In this document: one piece after another, positions 32,871-43,600 of the stretch
How the letters are laid out: every line of letters starts with the position of its first letter
Numbering within the stretch: the first letter of the stretch is position 1
NCBI GenBank assembly: GCA_949316235.1
Contig: OX438749.1
Span: 11,798,914 to 11,862,913 of the forward strand
DNA length: 64,000 bases
Reading direction: 5' to 3'
Source of the DNA: Oegoconia quadripuncta
Taxonomy: Eukaryota > Arthropoda > Insecta > Lepidoptera > Autostichidae
Position numbers and translations under genes: made by a program
The notes under the pieces: model-generated
Databases searched by the model: none
Seen by the model: only the letters and a program-made list of their open reading frames with translations
Told to the model about the DNA's origin: nothing

Positions 32871-33370
32871 TCTTACGAAGGTTTTCTAAATTATTAATTT
32901 TATTATATTTAAGATTAAACTCGGGGATGGGTTCTTAGCCATGTTTAATAGAAATCGATTAAGCCATATCGAAGATATTTAGTTTATATAGTTGGTTTCA
33001 TTTATCTGGATAATGGTAATCGCCTGTTTTGTCGGGGATTTTCTAAATTTTCAATAATTCATAGCTAGACGGAATTAACAATACAATACTCTTTGTTGCA
33101 CAAAATAATATAACTTAGAATGCAAATCTTTGTCGCGCTTTCTTTTAACGAAATTGTTTCATTTCAATGGTTTTTCTTACATCTAATATTTTCCTCGCTG
33201 GAAGAGGTGAAAAGTTGTATGCTTCACACGAGAGCAAAGTTATTTGCATCTCGTGCCTTTGAATTAGCTCTGGATTCAAAATGTTCCAAACATAACAAAA
33301 GAGTATTTGCTCTCTTGTTGAACAAATTAATAACTATTTCCAGATTTTCATAATGTATGATTGATCTGAA

Positions 33371-33442
33371 AACCTGAAAATGGTTAGTGGAGAAATCAAT
33401 TACTATACAGTAATTGATTTCTCCACTAACCATTTTCAGGTT
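33371..33442. repeat. Perfect inverted repeat: 34-bp arms, 4-nt loop
   Basis: The arm AACCTGAAAATGGTTAGTGG continues with AGAAATCAATTACT, then loop ATAC, then the exact inverse to 33442. Both strands therefore encode the same short peptide start. No element ends were found around it. Confidence 0.9.
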
Positions 33443-34350
33443 TGTTGTTTAAATTTAACACTTGTTAAATTTTTCGGAGTTGTTATTAAAATGAGTATAA
33501 ATACTCAAAAATATATCCACTCCCAAAAAAGAATAAGAACAATCAGCGTCATGCACACCCTAGAGGACTATAATATAATTTTATGAGTTTAAGTTGTACC
33601 ATATTTGTAATTATGAGTTCCCTAAAATAACCGTCTAACGTAGACGATTATTTTAAAAAAATACGTAATTGTACCTAGACTATTGCAATTCATTTAATAA
33701 TGTTAATAATGTTTGTTTTTAGTTAGATTACATACAAGAATGGTGATTATTGTTATACAAGATAATAAATAGTTTATTATATTTTTGAGGTGTTATTTAA
33801 TAAGCACAAACTAAATTCAACATGAATAAAAAAGTGTTGCATTCAAGATGAACAACTTAGTTACCCCACAAAATTTCAGTTTTTTTTTAATTTCCAGGTA
33901 GCCAGGCTTCGACTTAAATCAGGGCTTATTTCACGAACGGGCAAATTAAGGTTGTTGGTACTTTCTGGTCCGTCATGTCAACAACGGTATGTCGGTATAT
34001 TTAGGAAAACGTTACGTAACCGATATTCATGATCCATCAAAATTGACCTATAAAAACTTGTGAAAAATCATGAAAAAATTATTTACCTCCTTTCAAAATA
34101 CAGTCAGCGTCAGACGGAAAGTAACAGTTAATGTAATCAATAATACGATTATAAACACAACCACGGCACTTGGAGTTTACAACCGCAGGCTAAACAAAGG
34201 AGAGCAAATCTGGTTCTTTTACAAATAGGTAACACTTATGTATTTCTATTACTCTTTTTGACCAAGCTGTAGTCTGTCACCTTACTGAAGATCAACACTG
34301 CAAAACGCCAAAAATTGGGGTGCATTAATCAAATATTTTATATATAGGAC
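33443..34350. other. AT-rich intergenic DNA without recognised features
   Basis: No gene, SINE or LINE was recognised. Short open frames are uninformative. Confidence 0.4.
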
Positions 34351-34354
34351 TACC

Positions 34355-34870
34355 CCGGCGACATGACCTGTGCTTATCTCGTGATGGAACCGGAAGGTGG
34401 CCACTGGAACTCTACAGTAAAACAATGCAACCCAATCGAATTTGGGCTGTTTTTATGTCCTGACAAGTAGTGTGAGTAGATGGTAACTAGGGGCTGATAA
34501 TAAAACAAGGGTTTAGGTTCTTTTGGTGCGTCAATCAATACCAGTAGTCTGATGGTAGTGGTATCCCTTTGTTGCCCGTGACACTAACAATGTTGCTACC
34601 AGTAGTACCACGGGTAAAAAAAAGAACTACCAAGCGATCCAGTAGTACCACAGGAAGTTTTTTTTACTCGTGGTACACTATCATTTTTAATAATGACTAT
34701 CTAAGGTATAGAAACTCGTAAATAAAACAATGCAAACCCATTGAGTTTGGGCTCGTTTGATTTGTCGTGGCAAGTTGATACTCAGTCAGTGTCTGATGAT
34801 GGAGCCGGAATGTGATCACAGGAACTCTGCACCTGCATATTCGAATTTGAGCTTATATTATTCGTCTTTG
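34355..34870. repeat. Decayed duplicated segment with motif array
   Basis: GATGGAACCGGAAGGTGG then CACTGGAACTCT (34385) recurs as GATGGAGCCGGAATGTGATC then ACAGGAACTCT (34798). AACAATGCAACCCAATCGAA recurs as AACAATGCAAACCCATTGAG. Between the copies, TTGCCCGTG and inverted ACCACGGG motifs (34590-34690) resemble the array at 21785. Confidence 0.5.
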
Positions 34871-34907
34871 TGAATGAATACTAAAATATGTGTGATGATC
34901 TCCTGAG

Positions 34908-35095
34908 GGCGGAGTGTGAGTTTTGTTTCGACTTTACTAACGCGTTCACGTTTACATGACGATTTGTACGAAGAAATGTGCAGCGCCTCTAGCGGATAGT
35001 TTGCAAAACGATTTTTTTCATAGATACTTTTTGCTTAAACGCGAACGCGAAGGTAAAGTTAAAAACGGGACAAAACTCTCACTTCGCACACCGAT
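34908..35095. mobile_element. MITE of about 185 bp with roughly 50-bp inverted ends
   Basis: GAGTGTGAGTTTTGTTTCGA then CTTTACTAACGCG at the left is mirrored by CGCGAAGGTAAAGTTAAAAA then CGGGACAAAACTCTCACTTC at the right. Confidence 0.6.
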
Positions 35096-35229
35096 CTAGC
35101 AATATCGATGAGATATAAATTCCAAAACTCTTAATAATCTAGTGCCACGATACAACTGCGGGCTATACAATAATGATCTTGAACCGAATTGTTTTGAATT
35201 GAACTTTTTGCTTTGGTTATAATGTTGGT

Positions 35230-35545
35230 GTAATCCGAGGTGAAGCCATGTACAATCTGAGACAGATAAACCCTTACAGCCCGTATAATAAAACAATGTT
35301 ATTTTAAATTTTCAATGTCTACCACTGTTTACTAACATAGTTATAGGTGACTGTACTAACAAAGATAGACCTTATTGTCTGGAAAATAAATGATTTATTA
35401 TTATAATGCAAATTAAGTTTTCTCAGGAAGTCATTAATGTTTTTGGATAGTCGGTATTATTGAACTCAGTAATTGCTGTAACTAAATAAAAGAAAGATTT
35501 CCAGTGCAAATCTAATTTGTATTTTGCAGGCCTGTAAACGTTTCA
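35230..35545. mobile_element. Tc1-type element end fragment
   Basis: AATCTGAGACAGATAAACCC and TTACAGCCCGTATAATAAAA match the DNA following the transposase relic at 18660. AAGTTTTCTCAGGAAGTCAT is also shared in inverted form (near 18930). Confidence 0.45.
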
Positions 35546-35811
35546 GACTGTAACCACCTACACCACATTAACCCACTATAAGGTAGGGTGTGGAAATCTA
35601 CGGAGTTGGTTAGTATCTATCCTTTATGTAAACCCTTAACTTGATGTTAATAAGTATACCTTTATCTTTTTTATGTTATCTTAATACGATTTTTTTTGCA
35701 TGACTAGTATTATTATTAAGCAAAGGTGATAAGTATCACACGTGATACAATACAAACTACTTATCCCGCCCCGTACATTCAAACAAAGGATTTCTCAGTA
35801 GGGTTACCAAA

Positions 35812-35900
35812 TCTACTATACCGGATGAGTTTATTTACCATTAAGAAAAAATAGGGTATATTGCAATAGTTAAGTGAAATAGAAGTTATTGGCGGTAGTT
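35812..35900. repeat. Uncharacterised interspersed repeat, copy 2
   Basis: Matches 2455-2540 (TACCGGATGAGTTTATTTAC to AAGTGAAATAGAAG). Confidence 0.5.
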
Positions 35901-36475
35901 TTTTTTTAAACTATCAAAACCTTTACTGTCAGGTGGCCATTAGTCTGTACTGGACCCTCGTGGTGGATTGTCCTCTCCCAGTGAGAAAGGTTGTGCATCA
36001 TTACAGTAGGGAAGTGAAGTGTTAAAATAATAATCATTGAGAAAACTTGTCATCGTGTTACTACTGTGATATATGTGTGTGAACTAGATATTACTGTGAG
36101 CTTGCCAGCGTGATGCTGCTTCCGATTGCTCTACTATACCCCCATAAGTCCGCTTTGCATGAAGCTAATTGAACACTAAATATAACAATAAAATCGGTAT
36201 GCGTGTACGAGAGTGAGCATGCTGGGAATATTTTTCTCCAGAATGCCAACAATTTTATGCAATATCTCTAAATGTCATCATCACCATCTTATTTAAGAGC
36301 CCTGCTCTTGTCGGTGGAGTTTTTTTCCATATCTGTCTGCTTTCCGCCTACCTCTTGACCTCCTGATACCTCTACAAATACTGTGGTATTAATTATTTCC
36401 TTCGGGCACCACATAGCACTAAATGAGCACTATATTGGCATATTTAGAATCCAACAATTCCATGGTGTGAATTTT

Positions 36476-36490
36476 AGGGTGATGGACATA
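36476..36490 (+). repeat. 15-bp target site duplication, left
   Basis: AGGGTGATGGACATA; identical to 36902-36916. Confidence 0.85.
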
Positions 36491-36901
36491 ACTCCGAGTG
36501 CGAAAGGTAGCGGGCACGTTGCACCGCCTGCTACCTAATCTCAGGGAACCACGGGAGGAAGTTCGCCGCCTCAACGGTGGCGTTATGCGATCCATGGCCC
36601 ACTACGGGGCCCCCGTCTGGTCGAACGACCTGGCGAGGTCCTCCCGCTGCAGAGCTCTCCTCGGGAGCCTGCAACAGCTGATGGCCATTCGGATCGTACG
36701 AGGCTACCGGACGATTTCATTCGAGGCGGCGACGGTCCTAGCGCGGGCTCTCCCTTCGACATCCTGATCGACTGGAGCCGCTTGTGCGTTCCCAGATCCT
36801 CCCTACTGCCGAAGCGGGGTCGTCGCGGGGTTTTAGTAGGTATCCCTCCCGATAGGGTAGGCGAGCGGTAGGCGTAATGCATTTCCCCGCGTCAAAAAAA
36901 A
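36491..36901 (+). mobile_element. 5'-truncated R1-clade LINE with poly(A) tail
   Basis: The insert is far richer in G and C than its surroundings. It encodes RLLPNLREPREEVRRLNG, then RSMAHYGAPVWSNDLARSS and RIVRGYRTISFEAATVLARA, the C-terminal part of an R1/TRAS/SART-type ORF2. It ends in nine or more A. AGGGTGATGGACATA is present exactly on both sides (36476-36490 and 36902-36916), a 15-bp target duplication that marks target-primed insertion. Confidence 0.85.
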
Positions 36902-36916
36902 AGGGTGATGGACATA
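36902..36916 (+). repeat. 15-bp target site duplication, right
   Basis: AGGGTGATGGACATA directly after the poly(A) tail of the R1-clade insert. Confidence 0.85.
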
Positions 36917-38380
36917 GAAAACATTGGTAAACCTGTCGATAGTACCTACGATACACAAACATACGGTTGATGCCTGTAACTTTTGAAAAAAAATCTTATT
37001 TACATGTGCTTTTCATGCTTTTTCTATGCATGGAACGTAATTTTGTAACTTTAAAACGTAGCTACATAAACAATCACATCGACTATAAAATGGAGCTCAG
37101 GATCTATTTCAATTGTGTTCAACGGTGCGCCTACAATGTTTCCTAAAGGAAATTAAAATAAATTCCCCAAAGAACATTCCACAACTATAGGTACTTCACT
37201 ATCTTAATCTTATGAATTAAATCGGGTCATTCTGCCAATTTACTTATTTCGGATTCTGTCGAGAATCATTGCGGAAAGCTTCAGACTAGAAACAGGTTGA
37301 AATTATTGATCATGCCTGAGTGATATTTAATTTTGAATTCCAAATATTTGCCGACGACAATTTTATTTTATGTCCTTATATTTTCCACTCAGATAACCAA
37401 CTTTATAAAAATGCAGTCGGTCACACTACTGTTTGATAGAAGTATCTAAAATTTATACAGTTTAGATACTAAACGGAACAGAACGTCTATACCTAAACAG
37501 ATCAATTACTTTATCTGACAAGTCAATTATCTGATCTGATACACTTTAGTAATTTTTGCGCCTACTCTGTCTGAAGGATAATGGTCATGCTCTATAACGA
37601 TGATCGGGATTGATTGATTAGGTTCAGCCATTAGATATATATGTTATGGCATCTTATAAAAGGGTCTAATAGGATGAGCTAACAGTAGTAGTTTGTTAGA
37701 TTTTTAGTGCTGCTATGTTAGCAGGCCATAAGAGCTCTACGTATCTATTTTCAAGACCTGACCTTCTACAACCCTTGAGATAATTGAAATAATATCATTC
37801 ACGTTTTAGAGTTTACATAAGCAACCTAATGTATAGGTACTCTAAGATCCTTGTAATCCTTTCTTTAATCTTTAATTTCTGATGAAATACACAATGAACA
37901 AATTGCAACAATTTGAGATATTAATGTAGTTACTATATGTATATAATGTATTTTCTTAAGATCATACACTATTTCACGCCATAAAGGCTTTTGGTACATT
38001 ACCAAGCTCAGCCCCTTTTTTGTCTTCCATGGGCAATTAATTCATTTCCATCTCTTCTTCTATGGGCCAATATTGACAGTTGGCGTTGGAGTCCATTCAC
38101 ATAATAAGGCGGCAGATCCACTCGTGCACCTCTGGAATGGCTCGGTCAAGCTACAACTAGCTGCCTTCGTCTCTGTGACTCGACGTGCCAAAAGACGCAT
38201 AAGTGACGATTTGATGGTTACTAAATTGTAGAACATGGACACCGTCACAAGGCCGCCTATGCATAGTTCTTTTATAAAATGCATTTTTGTGAGTGTGCGT
38301 TGGAATTACACAATTGTTGAAATTGAGTAATCGTCAATTACAGATCGATAACCCTAGCGCCATCTATTTATTATTATATT
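36917..38380. other. Intergenic DNA without recognised genes
   Basis: The frame on the minus strand at 38060-38284 (GGLVTVSMFYNLVTIKSS) faintly resembles LINE C-terminal remains, but not enough to call. The rest is AT-rich. Confidence 0.35.
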
Positions 38381-38739
38381 ATAACACTTTATTGCATACA
38401 CAAAAAACAATTACAGTGATACTTAGCTATTAATAAGTAAGATATAGGTACAAAAGTCGAGCTTATCCCTAAAAGAGATATATTATTTCTGTGACTTTCA
38501 TCTGCGTATCGGGCCAGAAGGCATTTTGATCGAACCACTTTCTTTAACTGTGGGGATAATTTATGTAATGGTACTATTTACATAAGGGGTGATTTAGAGC
38601 ATGTTCTATAAGTATATCGACGATAATGACCGGCTGGCTTTAACAGCATTGACAGCCTTTGTAGTTCTAACAGCATGCAGTCGGCCGTTCTTTTAAAGTC
38701 TTCGACAGAGGAAGTGTTGGGTTACATATTATAATGTCC

Positions 38740-38945
38740 CAAAACATAATGCCTTTACTTAAAATCCATGAGCCCAAAATACCCGAAGTCGAAATACCTT
38801 ATATTTAAAATGCTTATTTAAAACGATTTAAAATACCTTACGGCCGAATAACCAGAGCCTGAAAATTAAATGTACTAAATACTCAGCCCTAAAATATTCA
38901 ACCATAAAAGACTTGACCCTAAAATTCCAGGTCAAAATAAAAAAG
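38740..38945 (+). repeat. Decayed minisatellite with 15-16 bp period
   Basis: About twelve units begin with AAAAT or AAATA and continue ACC-x-x-A-G-C-C-C-like: AAAATCCATGAGCCC, AAAATACCCGAAGTCG, AAATACCTTATATTTA, AAATACCTTACGGCCG, AAAATATTCAACCAT, AAAAGACTTGACCCT. Period is mostly 16, falling to 13-15 toward the end. Confidence 0.65.
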
Positions 38946-39154
38946 TAAGACTGACAATCAATCATGGTCATCAAAATAGGTCTATGTAGTCATAAAAAAA
39001 ATATGTAACCAAGTGTTTATATATTGATAGTACATACGGTTGATAACAAGCTTTTGAAGAGTCTTGAATATGACCGACAGCTCCATACCCACTTTGTGCA
39101 AGGCAATCACTATTTTCTTTATCACCCCATTCGTTACAGGCGTTAGCAATCTAA

Positions 39155-39405
39155 GTAATCTAACTAATATTATAAATGCGAAACTTTGGATATTTGTTTG
39201 TTTGTTGCTTGAGCAACAACAAACGGCGAAACGGATGAACGGATTTGGAGGAAATTTGGTATATAGGTAGAATATACCCTGGTAATCCAGGGTATATCTA
39301 GTCTTAATAGACATAGGATTTTTTATGCCGATAAAGTGAGTAAATTTCCGCGACAAAGTTATTCCACGCAGGCGAGGCTGCGGGCGGAAAGTTACTTTTA
39401 TTATA
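39155..39405 (+). mobile_element. Lep1-like non-autonomous Helitron repeat
   Basis: AACTAATATTATAAATGCGA, then GGCGAAACGGATGAACGGAT, ending GAGGCTGCGGGCGGAAAGTT. Same family as 3297 and 48350. Confidence 0.75.
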
Positions 39406-40381
39406 AACGGAGTCATCGATGAAAGGGTTAAACCGTTGGGCGAATGATGTTGTTTCTAAGAGGACCGTTCGACTTGGCGTCTACTTATTCTTATCTATTA
39501 AAAGCGAGGGTGTATATTGCCTTCACACAAAATTCAAAACCGCAACCGTGGGTTCAGAAGCAGGTGCAGGGACTAGGTAAGATGTATACCTTCGCTTTTC
39601 AATACTTTTACTTACTTTACCGCGAATTTTATTTCATATATGCATGTATATAATTATGTCACAATAGTTGCATTACAAACGATTAAATAGTTCACATTTT
39701 CATTGACAGTATATACACCATCGATGATGGAGATGGATGACTGACCAATCAGTTTTACAGGCATCTTTTCATGAAATATCCGTCCAGTGCACGACCGAAA
39801 TTGAGGAACAGAAGAATTGCGGAAATTGCGGCTTAGCCTTGCGGGAGGGGGGAGGGCGGAGGTAGATTAGATCATAAATCGACCACATAGCTGAATGTTT
39901 ATACATGTTTTATTGTAATGATTAAGCCAAGTAGGGAAGGGACACTATTTGAGATGTGCATCTTATTACTGGAATTATAAACAGATTTTAAAGAACGGGT
40001 TCTGAAATCATCCTTGAGGAGACAGGTTTTACAATCTCCCGTAATTATAGTTTGTCTGCAAAAAAGGCTTTCAGGAGTTTGTGAAACAAAGGGAAGTAAT
40101 TTAGGTACTTACGAATCTCGCTTTCATATAAATTACCAAAAAGTATCCCATACGCGCAATCAACATTATTTTCATCTCTCTGTAAACTTTTAACATCCTT
40201 AGAAGCGGCAGGTTTGAATTATTTTTATTTATATGAAATGACGAACCTGCTTGAGAATGGAATCGTTATTGTCATTGATTATCATGATCGTAGGTATTTA
40301 CATATAATTAAATGATATTGCAATCACACATTAGTTCAGTGAATTTGTTTCTGCTTATGAAATAAATAGAATATTTGATAC

Positions 40382-40639
40382 TATATAAATGCGCAGGGCA
40401 TCTTCATCTAGGTCTATTAGAAAATCGCATTTATTGGGATAGAAAGTTAATACCTAACAGCGGGTAACATTCACGCGATAATGTACCTACTGAATATAAT
40501 CTATATATCAAGATTATCAAATTACAATATAATTTATCTCTTGATATAATTTTAATTTGGCAATAAACGGGCTATAAACGAATCCATCACTTGTCCAACG
40601 CACCTAGCACGCGGTGCGCGTTTGATCTCAGTTTCAATG
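40382..40639 (+). promoter_or_regulatory. Possible TATA box and start exon of gene C
   Basis: TATATAAAT at 40382-40390 could be a TATA box. About 250 bp downstream ATG at 40637-40639 is followed directly by GTAATT, a donor in phase 0. Joined to the next exon (42597), it would supply the missing start codon and give M-E-P-S-N. GATA-type motifs (AGATTATC, TTATCTC) lie between. This is a sequence-based guess; other start exons are possible. Confidence 0.3.
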
Positions 40640-43600
40640 GTAATTATGTGCTTAATTATTCTATGTATTATTTTCCTGTTACTCATACAATTAATTGAAA
40701 TTCGGAGCTGTTCAATAAATTGAAGTGGTTGAATTAGTTGATGAGAAAAACTATAGATACACGGATATGCTTTGAATTTAGATGCTCGGTGCTTACAAAT
40801 AAACTATTATTTGTATTACTCGAGAGACTTCGACTTCAATAACTTCGAGAAACAAATGGGCAGGTACGGGAAACTGCGCAACGTCTCGTCCAAAATACCT
40901 CAGCCCTTGAAGACGAAAGTCTAATCAAATTGTGTTTTACCAATATAATGATGACACTGAAACGTAGTCACTCACTATGAGCGTCATAAGAAAGCTGACG
41001 GTCATGCAATAGCAATAGAGAGGTTGATGATCGACGTTTCACTACTAGATCGAATCATGAATGAAGAAATCTGCAGAAGAACGATAGTCGCGGACATAGC
41101 CCATAGTGAGAGTGTGTCGGGCACATAGGTAAAAGATCTGAGCATAAAAGTTTTAGAGTGAAGGCTACTTATCAAAGGACGTCTACAAGGTCTATGGACG
41201 ACCCAATGGGAAGGACTCTGGATGCAGGCCGCCTCCAACCGATCGCTCTGGAAATCTATGAGGAGACCTATGTTTAATAGTGAAAGCCCTGTGGCTGATA
41301 TGATGATGACGATGATGAATGTTTTAACAATCGATGCCCGGATCTAGAAACATGAAATATTATAAATAAATAGCTAACACCAAAAGTAGTGCAACAACAC
41401 CTCGAAAGATTTTAGTTAAAAAGAAGCAAGTGTGCGAAGTTGTTTATTTTCAGTGTATTGCATGAAAATAAAAATTTACTGATTTGATAACAATAATCAA
41501 ATCAGTAAATTTTAATAATCATGCCGATTTTGTATGTCGTCTATATAACGATCACATTTATAGCAGAATTTTATATTGAATAACATTTATGTACCTATTG
41601 TTTGTTACACTTTACTGGCACTGCTATCATCTGCAAATTGCTTGGATGGTGAAGTATAAGTGACTGATATAGGCTCGTCTAATTCCATGGTAGTGTTCGG
41701 TTGATCGCCAGACGGCTTTACCTTGCAAGCTAAAACTAAATAATCGGCCAAGGGCGTCTCGAGCTATGTGCAGTGCAGGGTTCCATAGTTGCCCGTAACA
41801 ATATAATGAATTACAAGGCCCTTTTTGTTAATTGATAAAAAAAATTCAACGGAACCTTACTATTTATACTCTTTTAATTTGTAAAGTACTACTTAGCTGT
41901 GATAGTTTTCCTTTTAACTTCGTTAATATACCAAAATACTGTCGTAAATTTTTTCACGTATCCAAAAACAAACGTTTAGCGGGAACGGAGGGGGACAAAT
42001 TGACTCTAACAAAAATTAGCAATTTAAAGCTTAATATTTCTCAAACGGATCCCTGAATCGAAAAATAACCTAGATAGGTAGATAAGATAACCTCTAATAT
42101 TTTGGAACGACCTATACAACGACATCCTACACGATATAGTGTACAAAAATAAAAAAAAATCGTCCCCAATTTAGGTAAAAGGGACTACGGAACGCTAAAT
42201 ATAATTATACCTAACACTCCTAATTTCACTTTCCTTTTTAAAATAGGCTTAAAATGGAGAGGAAAATGCACATTTTTGACGCCCATGTTTATTCTACAAT
42301 ATTGTCACGAGTAAATTTCATCCCTAATCTTTTATTTTAATTATATATAGGTATTCGCTATTGTATATTAGTTTCGAAAATATAGCAATTTAAATTAGCC
42401 TCTTTGACGTCAGTAAGTTCCTACCTACTATTGGATCAAGGACAAAGACATTTTCACGGAAAGCAATAATAATGGTGTAAACAATTTGAAACAAAATAAG
42501 TTTGGACTAAGTAGCCATTTATAAATGTTCCAAACGCCGCGTCATGGGAAACCCAGTAGGTATATACCGAAACTACATTTCATTGTCTATTTTTAGGAAC
42601 CGAGCAATGTGAAGGTGGTCGAAAATGGAGAGCAGGTGAATTTAGGGTTCGACGCATTCCCCGAAACAAATGTTGCAGAGAACTCTTCACCTCCGAGTAT
42701 TACAGACAAACAAACAGATGTGCCGAACACAACAAAGGTAATTATCGTAACATGCCTAAATGGTTAATTTCACAGATTAGGTACTCGTATCATGTTTTAA
42801 AATAAAGAACACAACTTTTCCATAAAACGATAAAATAGATCGTGACAAAGAAGTTTTTTTTATATTTAGCATCTAATTTTCGAGGCAGATCTCTTTTTTT
42901 TTTTTTTTATATGAGAGGGCGGCAAACGAGCATGCGGGTCACCTGATGGAAAGCAATCACCGCTGCCCATGGACACACCCGCAACACCAAAAGGGTCACC
43001 AAAACAAATCTCATGGAAATAACAAATCAAAATGAAAAAAAAAAACAATAAAAAGATATATGAATTATTGAAATGTCCTTGTGTAGTACCTATATACCTA
43101 TTATTAAATGAGTTGGAATTGTAAGTTATTAATTATTAGTAAATAGATTGTATACTTTCTACTGCGGACATTTCAATTTTATCTTTTCTTTCTTTCTTTC
43201 TCTCTATTTCTTTTTCAGCCTAAGAGTTATATTATACCTATACCTGAAATGAAGTCGGTTAAACACAGTGATTTTCCATAAAAAGCGTGCAAGCATACTT
43301 ATTCGCATATTCGTGGCGATTGATATTTACGCTTACTTAAATTATTGGAAAGTTGACATAATTATTATTTTATGGTTGTATTTACAAATTCAATGAGTTG
43401 TTATTATCAGCACATAGGTACTTACTAAACTTTTGTGACACATAGTCGCAATTTAGATTGTCTCTAATAAAATGGAATAATATCCGGTCACCACGTGCTG
43501 ATGTTATTAGTGATTTGTCCTGATTATCATCAAATCGTTGATCTGTTTTTATGATTGGGTAAAATTTATTGATGATATTAATCAACATTTTATTTGCCTA

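Noticed and set aside
33224..33586. Two short frames starting MVSGEINY on opposite strands
   Set aside because: The shared start results from the perfect palindrome at 33371-33442.
36583..36962. Minus-strand arginine/serine-rich frames
   Set aside because: They are antisense to the GC-rich R1-clade insert, whose plus strand has the recognisable RT tail.
39064..39416. Frames of 68 and 144 residues on the two strands
   Set aside because: They lie on the Lep1-like repeat and flank and show no protein family motif.
43208..43281. Possible extra exon of gene C after a long pyrimidine tract and CAG, reading [20 protein letters not shown] to a TAA
   Set aside because: The acceptor is strong and in frame with exon 42597-42737, but no donor follows before the stop. 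The exon 44540 joins 42737 in phase without it. It could at most be an alternative end for a truncated peptide.
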